Origin: Luscinia megarhynchos
Lineage: Eukaryota > Chordata > Aves > Passeriformes > Turdidae
Assembly: GCA_034336665.1 (NCBI GenBank)
Contig: CM067592.1
Location: 37,389,889-37,453,888, forward strand
Reading direction: 5' to 3'
Length of the DNA stretch: 64,000 bases
The notes under the pieces were generated by a model that was given only the letters and a program-made list of their open reading frames with translations, had not been told where the DNA came from and ran no database searches. This document shows positions 11,125 to 22,584 of the stretch, in pieces. Each line of letters opens with the position of its first letter. The first letter of the stretch is position 1. The translations under genes and the position numbers were made by a program.

Positions 11125-12342
11125 TTAATCATCTAGTGAGCTACCTGATAAAATACTATTCTGTATTTTCATTTTCTGAACCTTTTTACAAAAGATTAGA
11201 AGCCACATTTTTCCTGCTGAAACAATTTTCAGGTCACACAGATTATTTTGAGGGCATACTGTATTCTTAGTTTACAAGGAAGATAATTTTCTAATTTAAA
11301 GTACTGTACTTCCCCCCCTGTAAATTATCCTTTTTATTTCCCTTTAAATTATCCTTTTCTGATGTCACAGTGATGATGGCATAAGCCTGAGCAAGCAGTC
11401 TGTGTCATTCCAGTATGGTAGAATGAAACTGGCAGGGAGAATCCCGTATTTTGTTTTCTTTTCAATGGGAATGTGAAGAAAGGTACAAAACTGCAATTTG
11501 TATACTTGTGAAGTTAGCTATATCTTGTTAGAGAAAATGACTTCTCTGTTAGTTGCTTGTGTCCATGTAGATCTGAATATATAAATGTCAAAGTGTATGT
11601 GCTGTAAAATTTTGTAATGGAGTTTCTAGAAATGAGAGGTTGGAAAATGACTTGACTGCATTAGTTGTCAATTTCCTCTACTTTGCAGGAGCTCTTCCGA
11701 AGTTCATTTAGAGTAAAGACTTTTACTCCTATTTTTTTCTTTTTGCCTTCCAGTATCTGAGGACTGTTGAAAAGCCAACAGTTTCTGCTTCAATGTAAAG
11801 TGAAAGAGTGTTTGCTGCAAAAAAATATTCTTTGTTTTCCAGGCTGTGTATGATTCTGCATGTTCACTGTATGCATGGGATCTGGTCTGACTTGAGTAAG
11901 AGCTGGTGTTAATCATTGCACAAGTCGAGGATATTTGATTTGTATTCACCCAATTAATAGAAATTGCTCCCTCCTACCCCAGTTTTTCAAAATTCAGTTC
12001 TATTTAATCCTGCTGCTGCTGCAAGAATGAGGGATCCTAACATGTTTTGACACATATAACTGCTTTTTCCCCATCGTAACTGTTGTATAGGACAGATCCA
12101 TTAGCAGTCTCTGAAAGATAGTCCAAGTAAAGAAGGACATGCAAGACAGACTAATCTCTAATTTTCTATTGTGAAGGGATTCAAGTATGACAGCCAGTGT
12201 CATGTGGACAGCAAATAGGACTGTTGATGGCGGGCAATGCAGTCATTCCCATTTTAAATTAGGTGTGACATCATCCTTTTATCTGGTGTAAGTAAGCTTT
12301 TAAAATATGGAGGAATACAGTAGGAGACAAAATGTTCTTAAA

Positions 12343-12450
12343 ACATCTTTCCTCCCCTCCCTTTCTTTGACTTGTCCCCTCCTCTTTCATGGCTCCCCTT
12401 TCTTTTCCTCTTCCCTCTCTCTCTTCCCTGCTCTCTCCCACTCCCAGCAG
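12343..12450 (+). repeat. Polypyrimidine tract
   Basis: About 100 nt of almost pure C/T (for example CTTTCCTCCCCTCCCTTTCT and CTCTTCCCTCTCTCTCTTCC), broken by only a few purines. Such tracts can adopt triplex (H-DNA) structure. No coding content is seen. Confidence 0.75.
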
Positions 12451-13908
12451 AAGTTCCTGCTCTGGTTATGAGCTAAATCTTATTGTCACATCAATAAAGA
12501 GAGATAAGAATTAACTGATAAGAGACACTGCCCACATCCTGTGACCACCGTTTGTTAGGCCCACCCTATTTCTGCCACTGCTTTTTGTCTTCTGCAGGCT
12601 ATCTGTATGGCAAATTGGCTCTTACCTTACACTGCAGTGCTATCATCTAAGAGCAGTGAATGTTCAAGTTAAGATGTGCACAGCAATCAGCACCAGGGAA
12701 CCCCAGATGGTAGTTTCACAAGGTACTTGTGTCAGTAACAATTCCTCTTGAATTTCTCTCACTGCTGTGCAGCTACTGAAAAGAAAACAGGGCTTCCTCT
12801 GAGTTTGAACACACAGTATGTTTGTGTGTTTATGGATTTTCATCCCAAATCAGCCTCAGAATCTGCAGGTCTGAAAATCAATGTCTCTTGTAACCTTTTT
12901 TCCCCCTAGTGTTTTCTGAACATTTGACAGGAAAGGAAGTGCAATTCTTTAAAGGACTTAAAGTACAAATACGTTTCATTGTTTCTATGGTCCAGTGTTT
13001 CCCGTAACTACTTCTGTGGGAATGCACAGTCTAATCTGTTAACTGATCCAAGGAAATACTGTTTAAATAGTTGCATTAATTTGTATTTGCTGTTAACATA
13101 ATTTTTTGTTCATTCTCTTTGAACTATATTCTGTTCTTCTTTCTTCATTTAAATACACTCAATTCAAGAGTCTATTTGTAGGCACTTTCAGAATTACCAT
13201 TTAGTAGAAAAATCTATTGTGGCCTTGCAAAATAAAAATACGTTGTTTATACTAATTTCAAGTAGACCTGTTGCAAGTGTGAAATGAACTGCAGTAAGAT
13301 TTTCTATTGTGACATCTCTGTTAAAAAGTTCTTCTTTGTTTAATAGTGAAGTTGCTTCTATTTAAAGCATTGAATTTGATCTTGGCTTTGATCTAAATCT
13401 TTTGATCTTGAAAGAAGGATGTTGTGGCAGTAAAACAAAAACGCTAGTAGAATTTTTTTTTCAAGTGATAAAGGGATACTCTCAAGATTTAATACACACT
13501 TCTTGGATCTAACTTTATTTAAATCTGCTTACAAAGTACATCTAATTCTATATATTGAGGGTTTGTTTACATACATGCTTTAATGTGCCCTATTCTTTTG
13601 CTAAAGCCCAGCTCTCCTTTTGAAGCTTTAAGGGAATATAGCAATATATAACACATGAATACAAATAATTTTCTACAGAGTATGAATAATTTTTGAAGAA
13701 CTGACAATACTTTAGTAACATCATTTTAACTATAGCAAGTATGACACACTCTATCTTTTACTGCCTCTTGTTTTTTAAATATAGACACAAAAGCGCTTGA
13801 TAGAATCCTAACTCAGAAATTAATAGTATTTGGATTTTGCATGGTTGACATAATGTATGTCCCAACATGCTGGAGTTTGAATACTCTCTCCTGAGAGTGC
13901 AAGAATAC

Positions 13909-14089
13909 CTTATGAAGTCCCGTGCCTAAATTTAATAACCTGCTTGCAGCATCTTGTTGAATAAAGAAAGCCTTTAGCTGAGGCCTCGATAAAGGGCTTG
14001 CTGTGGGATGCAGTATATGTACAAAGCTGCTTTGGATCTTGCTTTTAAGATGCATTTCAGACCCTCCAAGGTAGTTTTGTAGCTGGATT
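13909..14089 (-). other. Candidate exon 2 of a divergent minus-strand transcript
   Basis: On the minus strand a strong acceptor (TTGCTCTTGCCTCCAG, with a CACTAAC branch-point-like motif about 45 nt upstream) ends at 14090. A donor AAG|GTATTC follows position 13909. The 181-nt segment between them is open in the frame IQLQNYLGGSEMHLKSKIQS and on to LLNLGTGLHK. Joined to the candidate first exon at 14188 it completes an AGA codon and keeps the frame open across the 98-nt intron. I do not recognise the protein, and a non-coding transcript is equally possible. Confidence 0.3.
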
Positions 14090-14187
14090 CTGGAGGCAAG
14101 AGCAAGTACCAAGGCCAGTGTTTAAGCTGTTAGTGGTGATGCTTTTTTGAACTATCCCCACTAGACCATTCCTCCGTCCGTAGAGAC

Positions 14188-14297
14188 CTGCGACAGAGCA
14201 TGTTCATAGGAAGGTTCATAGGAAAGCGGCTTCCACAGTAAGGGTCTCGGAGAGAGAGCGTATCTCTGTTAAAGGGGCTGCAAACCGTGACGAGCAT
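14188..14297 (-). other. Candidate first exon of a divergent minus-strand transcript
   Basis: The minus-strand frame from the ATG at 14297-14295 reads MLVTVCSPFNRDTLSLRDPY and on to MNMLCR, then reaches a CGCAG|GTCTCT donor at 14188/14187. It lies at the left edge of the CpG island, where a divergent transcript would start. The frame is open further upstream to 14489, so the start codon is a guess. The donor is moderate in quality. Confidence 0.25.
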
Positions 14298-14370
14298 GGA
14301 TGTGGTGGTTATGAACGGCCGTCCCGACGGCGCGCTGTGTCGGAGGGAGCGCGGTTGGCAGCAGCACCGC

Positions 14371-14475
14371 CGGTCCGGGCCGGGCCGGGCTCCGCACCTG
14401 CGGGCCGGGCCGGGCCGCGCCGAGCCGAGCCGAGCGTGATCGAACCGGGCCGGGCCGGGCCGGGCCGGGCCGGGC
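14371..14475 (+). repeat. Degenerate CGGGC pentanucleotide array (21 units)
   Basis: From 14371 to 14475 the sequence can be cut into 21 consecutive 5-mers in a single phase. Twelve are CGGGC (three, three, then six in a row at 14446-14475). The others include CGAGC x3, CGCGC, CGAAC, CGGTC, TCCGC, ACCTG and GTGAT. It is thus a pentamer minisatellite with variants, sitting in the promoter CpG island. The repeated GGG runs spaced by CC could form G-quadruplexes. Confidence 0.85.
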
Positions 14476-14543
14476 CCAGGCCGCCCCACTGGGGTGTCTC
14501 CGGCGCGGTGCCCCGGCCGGGCCGCCCGGGAGCCGGCGGGCCC

Positions 14544-14550
14544 TGACGTC
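14544..14550 (+). promoter_or_regulatory. CRE-like TGACGTC site
   Basis: TGACGTC is seven of the eight bases of the palindromic cAMP-response element bound by CREB/ATF factors. It lies in the CpG island about 270 bp upstream of the first plus-strand exon candidate. Confidence 0.4.
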
Positions 14551-14815
14551 TTTAAGGCAGGCTCCTCCTCTCCGCGGGGCTCCGGGGGCCGGGGCGCGGG
14601 GGCGGGGGACCCTGCGGAGGTGTTTCATTTCCTACCGAGGGCTGCCGAGCCCGGGAGCGGCGGCATGGCGCGGGACGGAGCGGGGAAGGGGCGGGCGCGG
14701 CCCTGGGGGCTCGGCGCTGGCTTCCCCCGCGCCTGCCGGCTCGGGGCCCCGGGCGTCGCATCGCGGACCCTCCGCAGGCAGCCCCGCCTTACCGTGCGCT
14801 TTCTCCCCCGTGTAG

Positions 14816-14878
14816 CCTCTGCTGGAGGAGGGAGAGACGTGGAAGGAGTGTCAGCTCGTCCAGCAAGTGAACGGCGAG
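14816..14878 (+). CDS. Candidate coding exon A of an unidentified plus-strand gene
   Basis: A textbook acceptor (GCTTTCTCCCCCGTGTAG) ends at 14815 and a consensus donor (GGCGAG|GTGAGG) follows 14878. The 63-nt exon is exactly 21 codons in phase 0: P, then LLEEGETWKECQLVQQVNGE. A TAG lies directly upstream in the same frame, so the frame only makes sense if it is spliced to an upstream exon in the CpG island, which I could not place. The next candidate exon (15508-15591) is also phase 0 and continues the frame. I do not recognise the protein. An alternative is a 5' UTR exon, with translation starting at the ATG inside exon B. Confidence 0.5.
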
Positions 14879-15507
14879 GTGAGGAGGAAACCTTTCACAG
14901 CTGTTCGGCTGCACCCGCTTCTTCCCCTTGCAGATCTGCTCCTGGAGTTTTCTACCTGATAACGCCATCCCTGCCCTGCCACGCTTTTGCTTTAAAAAAT
15001 AATTGCTTTCGTATTAAGAATAAAAATATTAGTATGGGGGAGGAAAAAAAACCCCACCAAGTGTTACTACTTTATTAAATAATAACAACCACGCCATCCA
15101 AATTTGGCGTTGGTAATCTGGAACAATGTTGGAGTGGGTGGCTGGAAATCTCTTACTTGAAATAGAAGGTGTAAGGGATAAAGCACGGAGGTTTTCCCCA
15201 GGAGTTTTTCACACTGCGATGATGACTTCCCATTTGGCAAGCTGGTCTGACATCAAAATGTTCTTTATGCAAAACGCTTAAACCAAAAGCTCTAAGATGA
15301 AGAACATCGCCTCACACTTTGAATACATACAAGTAATAACCAGATTACCTCAGACCACATCACTTTACAGGAAAAGTGTTTTTTTCCTTTCCAATGAAGC
15401 AATGAAAAAAGTTGTCTTGAGTATCTTTATAGCTTTCTACTAATGCTGAGTAACTACAGTCAGGTTGCATCTTCTGCCTAAAAGAGGATAATGATTTTGA
15501 ACTCCAG

Positions 15508-15591
15508 GTCACAAAATGGATTCAGACAAACCGGAGAATCAGAAAAAGCAGCAAAAAGAAAATGAAGCAGGATGAAGTTGTTTTCCAGCAG
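15508..15591 (+). CDS. Candidate coding exon B of the same unidentified gene
   Basis: An acceptor (TTTTGAACTCCAG) ends at 15507 and a strong donor (CAGCAG|GTAAGC) follows 15591. The 84 nt are 28 codons in phase 0: VTKWIQTNRRIRKSSKKKMK then QDEVVFQQ. The peptide is very basic in the middle (RRIRKSSKKKMK), like a nuclear localisation or nucleic-acid-binding patch. The intron between exons A and B would be 629 bp. A Met codon at position 19 could be an alternative start. The gene would then continue into very long introns to the right; no later exon can be assigned with certainty. Confidence 0.5.
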
Positions 15592-17934
15592 GTAAGCAAA
15601 CATGATGTCAGTTTGTGTAATGGCACTATGGGCAGAAGATACAAAATGCTTTCTGATTATGCTTAAGAAAGTAAGATTTTTTCTTAAGCTTGGTAGAGAT
15701 GTTACTTAGTGTCTTCGATAAGATGATAGTAAATGGGTGCTGCAGATAAAATTTCTGAGTCACTAGTTAGTTACAGTGGCAAGAATTTAATTACCTTTTT
15801 AGATGTCTGTGTTCAGGAGACAGAGTTTTCATGTATTTGTATTTAACTGGGACATTCTCAGGAAGAAAGAGAAGGGTGCTTTCATCAGAGCACTACAGCC
15901 CTTGAAAGCTTTTGACAGGACCCGAAGCACTATTTTCAGATACTAGGAGGTGAGAGACAATTTTCATGGTAGATATTGGGACAGTAATAGATGTCATGTG
16001 CATGTTGAAACAAAATATTTGGACTATGTTATTGACTCTTCATTCAGAGCATGAGTTTGAAAATCATCTATTTGTATAGATTTCAATTAATGAAAATGTG
16101 ATGATTATTTTAAAAATCACTACAGAGGATTTTAAAACCTGAATACAAACAAATTTAAACTGTTTTTAAACCACCAAATTTTGATTAATCTATTGTGAAA
16201 GACCTATGCTATGAGACTGAGTTGACCACTTAAATTGCAATGTAGGGAGGTAAGTAGTTAACTCATACTAAATAGATGTTTTCTGTCCCTTGAGGGAAAA
16301 ATAAGGTGAATAAAGATGCACTTCCAAATGCATTATTAGAACTGAGATTTTTTTTTTGCTTATTTTGGTTCTGCAAACAAATTTATTATTGTATTTTAAA
16401 GCTCTTGATGCCTTTAAAGGATTAAAATAGTAGTGTGTTGGTTTGTTTTTTCAACAGTGCGTCTAAAACGCATAATGAATCTTTGCTGTTTCTGTAGGCA
16501 CATTCTTCCTGATAGCATGACTGCCAGCTCCTGGGATATGTTGCCTTAGTATGGGCATTGCAAGTGTATGACGAATGTCCAAAAAGTGCATTGTTGTGAG
16601 TGGATGATTTACCAGCTCCATGGTTAACTAAAACCTTCCAAATAGCATCCTTTAATTCACTACTTTAATTTTGTAACTCAAATATGTAATTTAGGAAAGA
16701 TATTCTGTGTTGTTGTCCTTTAGAATGGTGTGATCTAAATAGAGATTGCATGAACGGTTTCACCAGGTAATTCCATTTCTGTTTCTATTTCTGTATGTGA
16801 TTGTGTGTTTGTATGTGTAGCATTTGTATTCACAATCATTTTATGCTAATATGAAGCAGATTATTTTAAGATAAAAATTATACTGCTGTGGGAATTTGTG
16901 AGCAAAATGCATTGACGGTACCAATAACCCTAGTATAAATGAGGCTGCATGCATTTTGAAGCAATTTTTAAATGGTGCAAAGTAGATCCTCTGTTACACT
17001 GAAGAGTAGGTTTAAAAGTGCCTTATGCTGTTATACCAATCCTAATCTCTTTTTATAGGAGAAAGGTTCATTAGTGCAAAATCCCTTGGTACTGTTGAGG
17101 ATATTGTTCCCCTGTTTCACTGTTTGTGAGAGAGAATTCATGTACCTTGCAGTGGTAGAAATGCAAAACCTAATGTGTAAACGTAGTATATACTCATTGT
17201 TTTTTCAAACAGTAATTCTAGAGCAAGGTCTGTGAGTAGACATCTGAATTAAAATTAAAGACAAGCATAACCATTGTCTTCTAATATCGATAAATATCAG
17301 TAATTAATGAAGTTCCAATGCAGATTCACAACACTGCATTTGCAAGGTACTTGTCTATAGGGCAAGGAAGAGGTGTAACAATAATCTTATATTTGATAGG
17401 AAATCGCTGACTGTTCACTGAGATTTGAATTCTTTATGTTGCCTAGAAGTTTGGCCATTGCAATGGTGACTTTTTTCAATACAGTTACAGATAAGAGAAT
17501 AGAGGAGAAAAAGAGTGAGGGACCTCCCTGGTGCTAGCAGAGCTTTATTATTTGATTTCAGAGTTGCACTGGTTTCCAACCTTGACATAACAGTTCAATT
17601 CCTACTCAGTGTAGGTGGTGCTAACCTCTGTTCCATGAGAATTCTTGATTTTTTAGTCTGCTTAGAAAAATGGCGTTATACAGAAGTTAAAGTATCTTCA
17701 AAGATAAACAAGTGAACAAGAAAGAGAAAAGCATGCAATGGTAAGGCAACCTTGAAGATAGCAGAGAAATAGAAATAAAGATGTAAAGTGTGAAGGTGTA
17801 GGTGAGAAAGCAAGCAATAATAAACAGAAGTCAGAGAGTTGGTAGCAGCTCGTATTACAGCTGTGATTAAAATAAGGACACTGATGTATTTTGCTATACC
17901 TTGAAAACCGAGCTTTTCTTTGATCTTGCTTGTC

Positions 17935-18085
17935 CTTTCAAAACAAGCACCAGCTTATTAAATGTAGCTTCTAAACTTTCAAAACAAGCAGTAATTTTTT
18001 TATATGTAGCTTCTAAACTTCCATCTGCTCGTGCTGTCGGATTTTCCTCTAAGCTTTCCTGTGCCTGTGCTGTCCAGCTTTCCTC
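17935..18085 (+). repeat. Short tandem duplication, 41-42 bp unit, with a second repeat behind it
   Basis: Unit 1 (17935-17975) and unit 2 (17976-18017) share the start CTTTCAAAACAAGCA and the end ATGTAGCTTCTAAA, with the centres diverged. Behind them, 18021-18085 holds two copies of a TGCTGTC...TTTCCT module. Together they form an open plus frame of no known meaning. Confidence 0.7.
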
Positions 18086-20191
18086 AATTATTTTTCTTCT
18101 TTGTGATAGGAAGTCCTATTTCTAATACAAGGTGGATGACTTTGTTACACTGAGTCACCGCCAAATCAAAGCATCTTGTCCAAGTACAAAATCTAAGACA
18201 TAAAGATAACTATGAAATAAGTGAAACACAATGGTGAAGGAAAGATTGCTGACAACTGCCAAGGAATTGTTTCTTGAGAAAAGTTGCCTTCTAAACAGTT
18301 CAGTTTGTAGGAGCTGACTTTACATACGCTTATATGTATTTAAACATTTGAGGATACTGTGTGCTGGGTAAAACTAGGTGACTACAGTGTTAACTGTGCT
18401 CAAGAGGAACCAGTGGGGAAGCTTATGTAGCAAGGTGTGGTGCTGCTTTCCAGTATGGATCCACATGGTAGATTACAGCAGTGGAACAGAATCAGTGGGT
18501 AAGAAAGACTTCCAGCCAAATGGCTGAGGGTTCTCAATGCTCTTCTTATTTATTTAAGTATTTTTTGGGTTTTTTTAAGCTTTTTAAATTTCTAATCTTT
18601 ATGCCATTCTATCTCTGAAACACCTTATATTTTCTTAACACCTTTTATGCCAATTTTTTGTTTCCTACTTGTTTTTCACACCTCATGTCTCTCCCCGTCT
18701 CCTTTTGACTCATTTGGTCACCTTTCGGTAATGTTCACTCCATTCTATTTGCTTTCAGTCTATCTATTTGAAAAAAGTGGAAAAGCAAGTTGAAAAATTG
18801 GAAAAAATTACCTTTTGCTCACCATGTTTTCTGCTTATAATTGTCTGTAACTACTCTTCTTTCAATATGTGTACACATACACAAATTTAAACTTGTTCAT
18901 CCTTTGCATTTCTACTTTTGTCCTCCTTTCTATTCTACATTTCTTACTCCTCATGTAATATTATGCTGTCTCTTCATATTGTCATTTATCTGGTCAGCAC
19001 ATTTAGCAGTCAGTAAGTGTATCAATACAGAATGCTCTTTGTGTGTGAAATTTGAAAAAGGTGTTACAGAGTTGATAAGAATTACTTGGTTAAAATAAGC
19101 GTTGTTTTATAATGAAGAGTATGATAGAACTGTTAGGTGGTGGTGTTATTATTATGATGATGATGTTTGTTTTAATAGTTGACTGTATCTGCTTGAAAAA
19201 AAAATATTCCATTATTCTATCTGTGTTAGGCTAAAGAAAATTATCTTCTAGTCAGACTAGTGGAGTTGTGGTGTGCAATCTCTGTCTACTGGGGAGAAAC
19301 ATCTTTTCTTTAGAAGACTAATCCACTTCTACATGATGTTCAATGTCAAAACAGAAAAGCTGTTTTGAAAATATACCAGTGGTATAAAAAGTGTTATCAG
19401 ATGAGATAACAAGGATGCACAGGATTTAGGAAACACATTGAAATAAGCATGCATATATATTCACACTAGATAAGGAACATGTTTCCTGCATATGAAAAAA
19501 ATTCCATTTGACTGTTTCAAATTTAGTTTGATTGTATACTGAAACTTGGGAGAGTGATGCAACTTTTCCAGAATAATTTTTGCTACTTTCTTAGAAATGC
19601 TGTTGTGTTTAAAGTTTGTCTGTTAGTTTTATTAGCAGTGTGACTTCAATTTTTTTCCTCCTGGTTGTTGCTTTTGATCCTGTGTGCCACTCCAGAGATT
19701 TACAATTGTCAGTATTTAAGCTCTGTTAATAATCTGATCAAAAATTACTTTTTTTATGCAGCTTTTAAGTTTCTAATAAAAAACCCAAACCAGTTGTGAT
19801 ATATATGACTAATGCTAAATGCTGTCTTAGCCCTTTAATAATGAATTCACCAGTGTAAGTGAAACACAAGAAAAAAATCTTGTAATTCTCTAAAATGACT
19901 TGTCTTGTTATACTGCAAGTAGAAAATATTTTGAATTCTCATTAAAAATACCGGTAAAAACTACTGTGTGGTATAAAGGAGCTCTTAGTTAACTAGAAAA
20001 TTTACTCAGTATGGTATGCTTCTGCTAATTCAGGTAACGACTATTAGCATATAAGGCATAAAAATTAAATCTTTAATTGGCATGTATTTTTTATTTGTTG
20101 AAATGAGTATTTTTCTTTGAATCTACCAAACTAAAGCAACGATCAAATTTGAAATAATCTATTGAGTTTGTGCATTACTTAACAGCTAAAA

Positions 20192-20236
20192 GAAACATGG
20201 TAAAAACAGATGAAACATGGTAAAACATGGTAAAAA
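20192..20236 (+). repeat. Three copies of an AACATGGTAAAA motif
   Basis: AAACATGGTAAAA occurs twice, and a third copy, AACATGGTAAAA, overlaps the second, all within 45 bp. The spacing is irregular. It is a local slippage-type repeat. Confidence 0.75.
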
Positions 20237-22506
20237 GAGTCCTAAATTGTTACTCAGAGGTGCTTCAATGGTGTTATTTGCTGTACCAAATTCTGTTAAT
20301 TTCACAGAACTTTCTAGGAACCTTGTAAACTGTCCTTCACTGATTACAGAAAACATTTAATTCCTTTCTCATTCAGAAATGCATGGAAAAATTTTCCAGT
20401 TCATGTACAAGATCTGATTTGCATAAAATGTTGTTGAGCTGTATGGGAAATAGACACTGTCATTTAAAACCTTTTTTTATGAGTACATGAGAACATAATT
20501 TCACTGGAACTAAGCAATTTCAGTATTTATTTCTCCATCCCTAAAAGAATATTTGTATTTGTGAATTGTTTGCAAACTTTTTAATTGTGCTGTTCTGTAC
20601 AACTCATGTTTTTTAGGATAGTGCTGCTTTACAGTTCACCTAAGAAACATTTAATAGAACAATGAAATACTGTGTCTGTGTGTAAAAAAAACCAACAAAA
20701 CCAAACAAGTGAAATTTTTTTTTTAGTAATTTTTTTAATAGTCCAGTTCTGACCACAGTATCAGCTGTGTCTTATTTCCAATACTGGTATGCCAGGATCT
20801 TAGTTTTCTTTTTAATAGCACCCATCTCTTTTAGCAAGGAATTCTTGTATTGCATTTCATGTGGAGCCTCCCAGATCGATATTAAGTTGTCAAAGAGTGA
20901 ATGTTCTCATTAGGCTGCATTTTTTGATCAATGAAGCAACTTATCACCATGCATATGCTAATGCTTCTGCTCCCTCTCTGATTCAGGTGACCATATCTAA
21001 ATTAGGAGATCTCAGGCCAGCATGGCTATGTGCTGAAATAGTTTAAGGTTTGCAGATATTTACATCACTGTTAATTATAGTTGCCCAAGCAAGCGACCAT
21101 CCTGTGCAATGGTGGATTAGGACCACTTTGTTATAGAACACAAGGTTTGTCCAGAAAGGCAGAAAAAGGCAGTTTTGATAGTGGGGTTTATTGCTTTAGG
21201 AATATTTATTGCTGTAGGAAGAATTAGTTACACATTTATGATGGAGCACTGTTTGCTGTCAGTCTCATTGGAGACATTTTAAGAAGGTGATGTTTGTGTA
21301 TGTTATCATATGATGCTATCTAGAACTATATTGCTGGGATTGACTTCTGCTGCTAGCTTTGTGCTGTTGTTTCTACTTATAAAGCCCTATTTTTGGTGGT
21401 TGAAACATGATCCTTCATACCTTAGTGTAATAAAAAGAAGTTTTGTCTTTAATAAAACAGGAAATGGAAAATGTGAGAACAGTTTTATTCTTTCCAAAAT
21501 AGAAAACGAAACCCAAAAAGCATTTGATTGTTTTTAATACTTCTCAAGTGTATGTCCCCGCTGGTGTTTACACAGTGAGTACTGAGTGGTGATGTCGTGA
21601 GTGCTGGGAGCAGAAAGAAGCCTGTCCCTTTCAGGGCTTTTGCATCTGGAGCAGCATACCACATTTGGAAAAAAGTGGTGCATGCATTCAAACACTCCAT
21701 AAGTTTTCTCCTACAGATTTTTCCTATGGATTTTTTATTAGCTGAGAATATACATTTGTGCATGCCAGCTGAATAATCTACTTTATTTAAATGTCCCCAG
21801 GTTCTTCTTGATGTGACTGACTGTAATGACTCCTAAGGAGGCTAATTGGTCTGCAGGCTCAAATGTGTGCTTTATTTTAGTTTTACATGTGTTTTATTTC
21901 AGTCTTATATTTATTACACATTGTCAGAAATAGGCGCAACTATTTTTTGATGACTGGTCTTAGCTATTGTCCTCATTGTATGTCTATTTTCAGTTTGGCT
22001 TATATTCACATGCTATATAGTAAAAGCACATGTGTAGTAGTCTGTCCATGCAGACATTGTTTTTTAAAGAAATGTATGAGCACAGAAGGTAAAGGCTAGG
22101 CCTTTTGCAAAACCTGTTAAAGAGGTTTTGGTAGTTCTCAATTTTTCATGGCCACGGTACTAAAAGTAGTCATGAGTACAACTTAAAATACTGCCATTGT
22201 CTCTTCCCCCTAGAGTCACTTAAGAAGCTCTTTTAGAGCAGGAAGGTAGCTCACACTTGAAAGCAAATGCATTCTTTGTTGCTTTAACTAAATTGAGAGA
22301 TTAAATTCTTAAAGGTGTGTAAACTATACTATACTCATTTGGTCTGGGCTGCATGTATTTTCTTGTGTTACTTTTCATGCTTTTCTTGTGTTACTTTTTG
22401 TGCACAAACCAAGTGACTGATGACAATTGTCTAACTCGGACGCTTCACATGCAGGTTTTGTGAAACCTATACCAACTTTGAAAATAGACCACTTCGTCAC
22501 ATTACC

Positions 22507-22584
22507 ATGTGTGTATATATGTATATATATGTATATATAGGTATATGTATATATATGTTTGTGTATATATATATACACACACAC
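22507..22584 (+). repeat. TA/TG microsatellite
   Basis: About 78 bp of alternating TA, TG and GTATAT units ending in an ACACACAC run. The two open frames over it (one on each strand) are repeat artefacts. Confidence 0.95.

Larger units (their letters stand above)
10315..13908. other. 3.6 kb of A+T-rich DNA with one unrecognised ORF
   Basis: No transposon was recognised. The stretch holds the unidentified minus-strand frame at 10858-11124, a pyrimidine tract at 12343-12450 and some strong acceptor-like sites on the plus strand (11750 and 11842) without convincing exons behind them. Confidence 0.5.
14280..14960. promoter_or_regulatory. CpG island, likely promoter (possibly bidirectional)
   Basis: About 680 bp of very high G+C with dense CpG, in sharp contrast to the CpG-poor DNA on both sides. 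It contains GC boxes (14598-14608 GGGGGCGGGGG and 14688-14695 GGGGCGGG), a CRE-like TGACGTC (14544-14550) and no evident TATA box, which is the pattern of a broadly active vertebrate promoter. An ATG in good context (GGCGGCATGG) lies at 14665. Its frame has no good donor before the plus-strand exon at 14816, so I do not call it the start. Exon candidates leave the island on both strands. Confidence 0.85.

Noticed and set aside
14494..15078. A 194-codon plus-strand open frame over the CpG island
   Set aside because: It is long because G+C-rich DNA has few stops. It is in a different frame from exon A, reads through two consensus splice sites and turns into low-complexity sequence.
16494..16560. 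A terminal exon after the acceptor TTTCTGTAG at 16499
   Set aside because: In the phase required by exon B it meets a stop after four codons, and no poly(A) signal is close. It could be a rare alternative end but is not supported.
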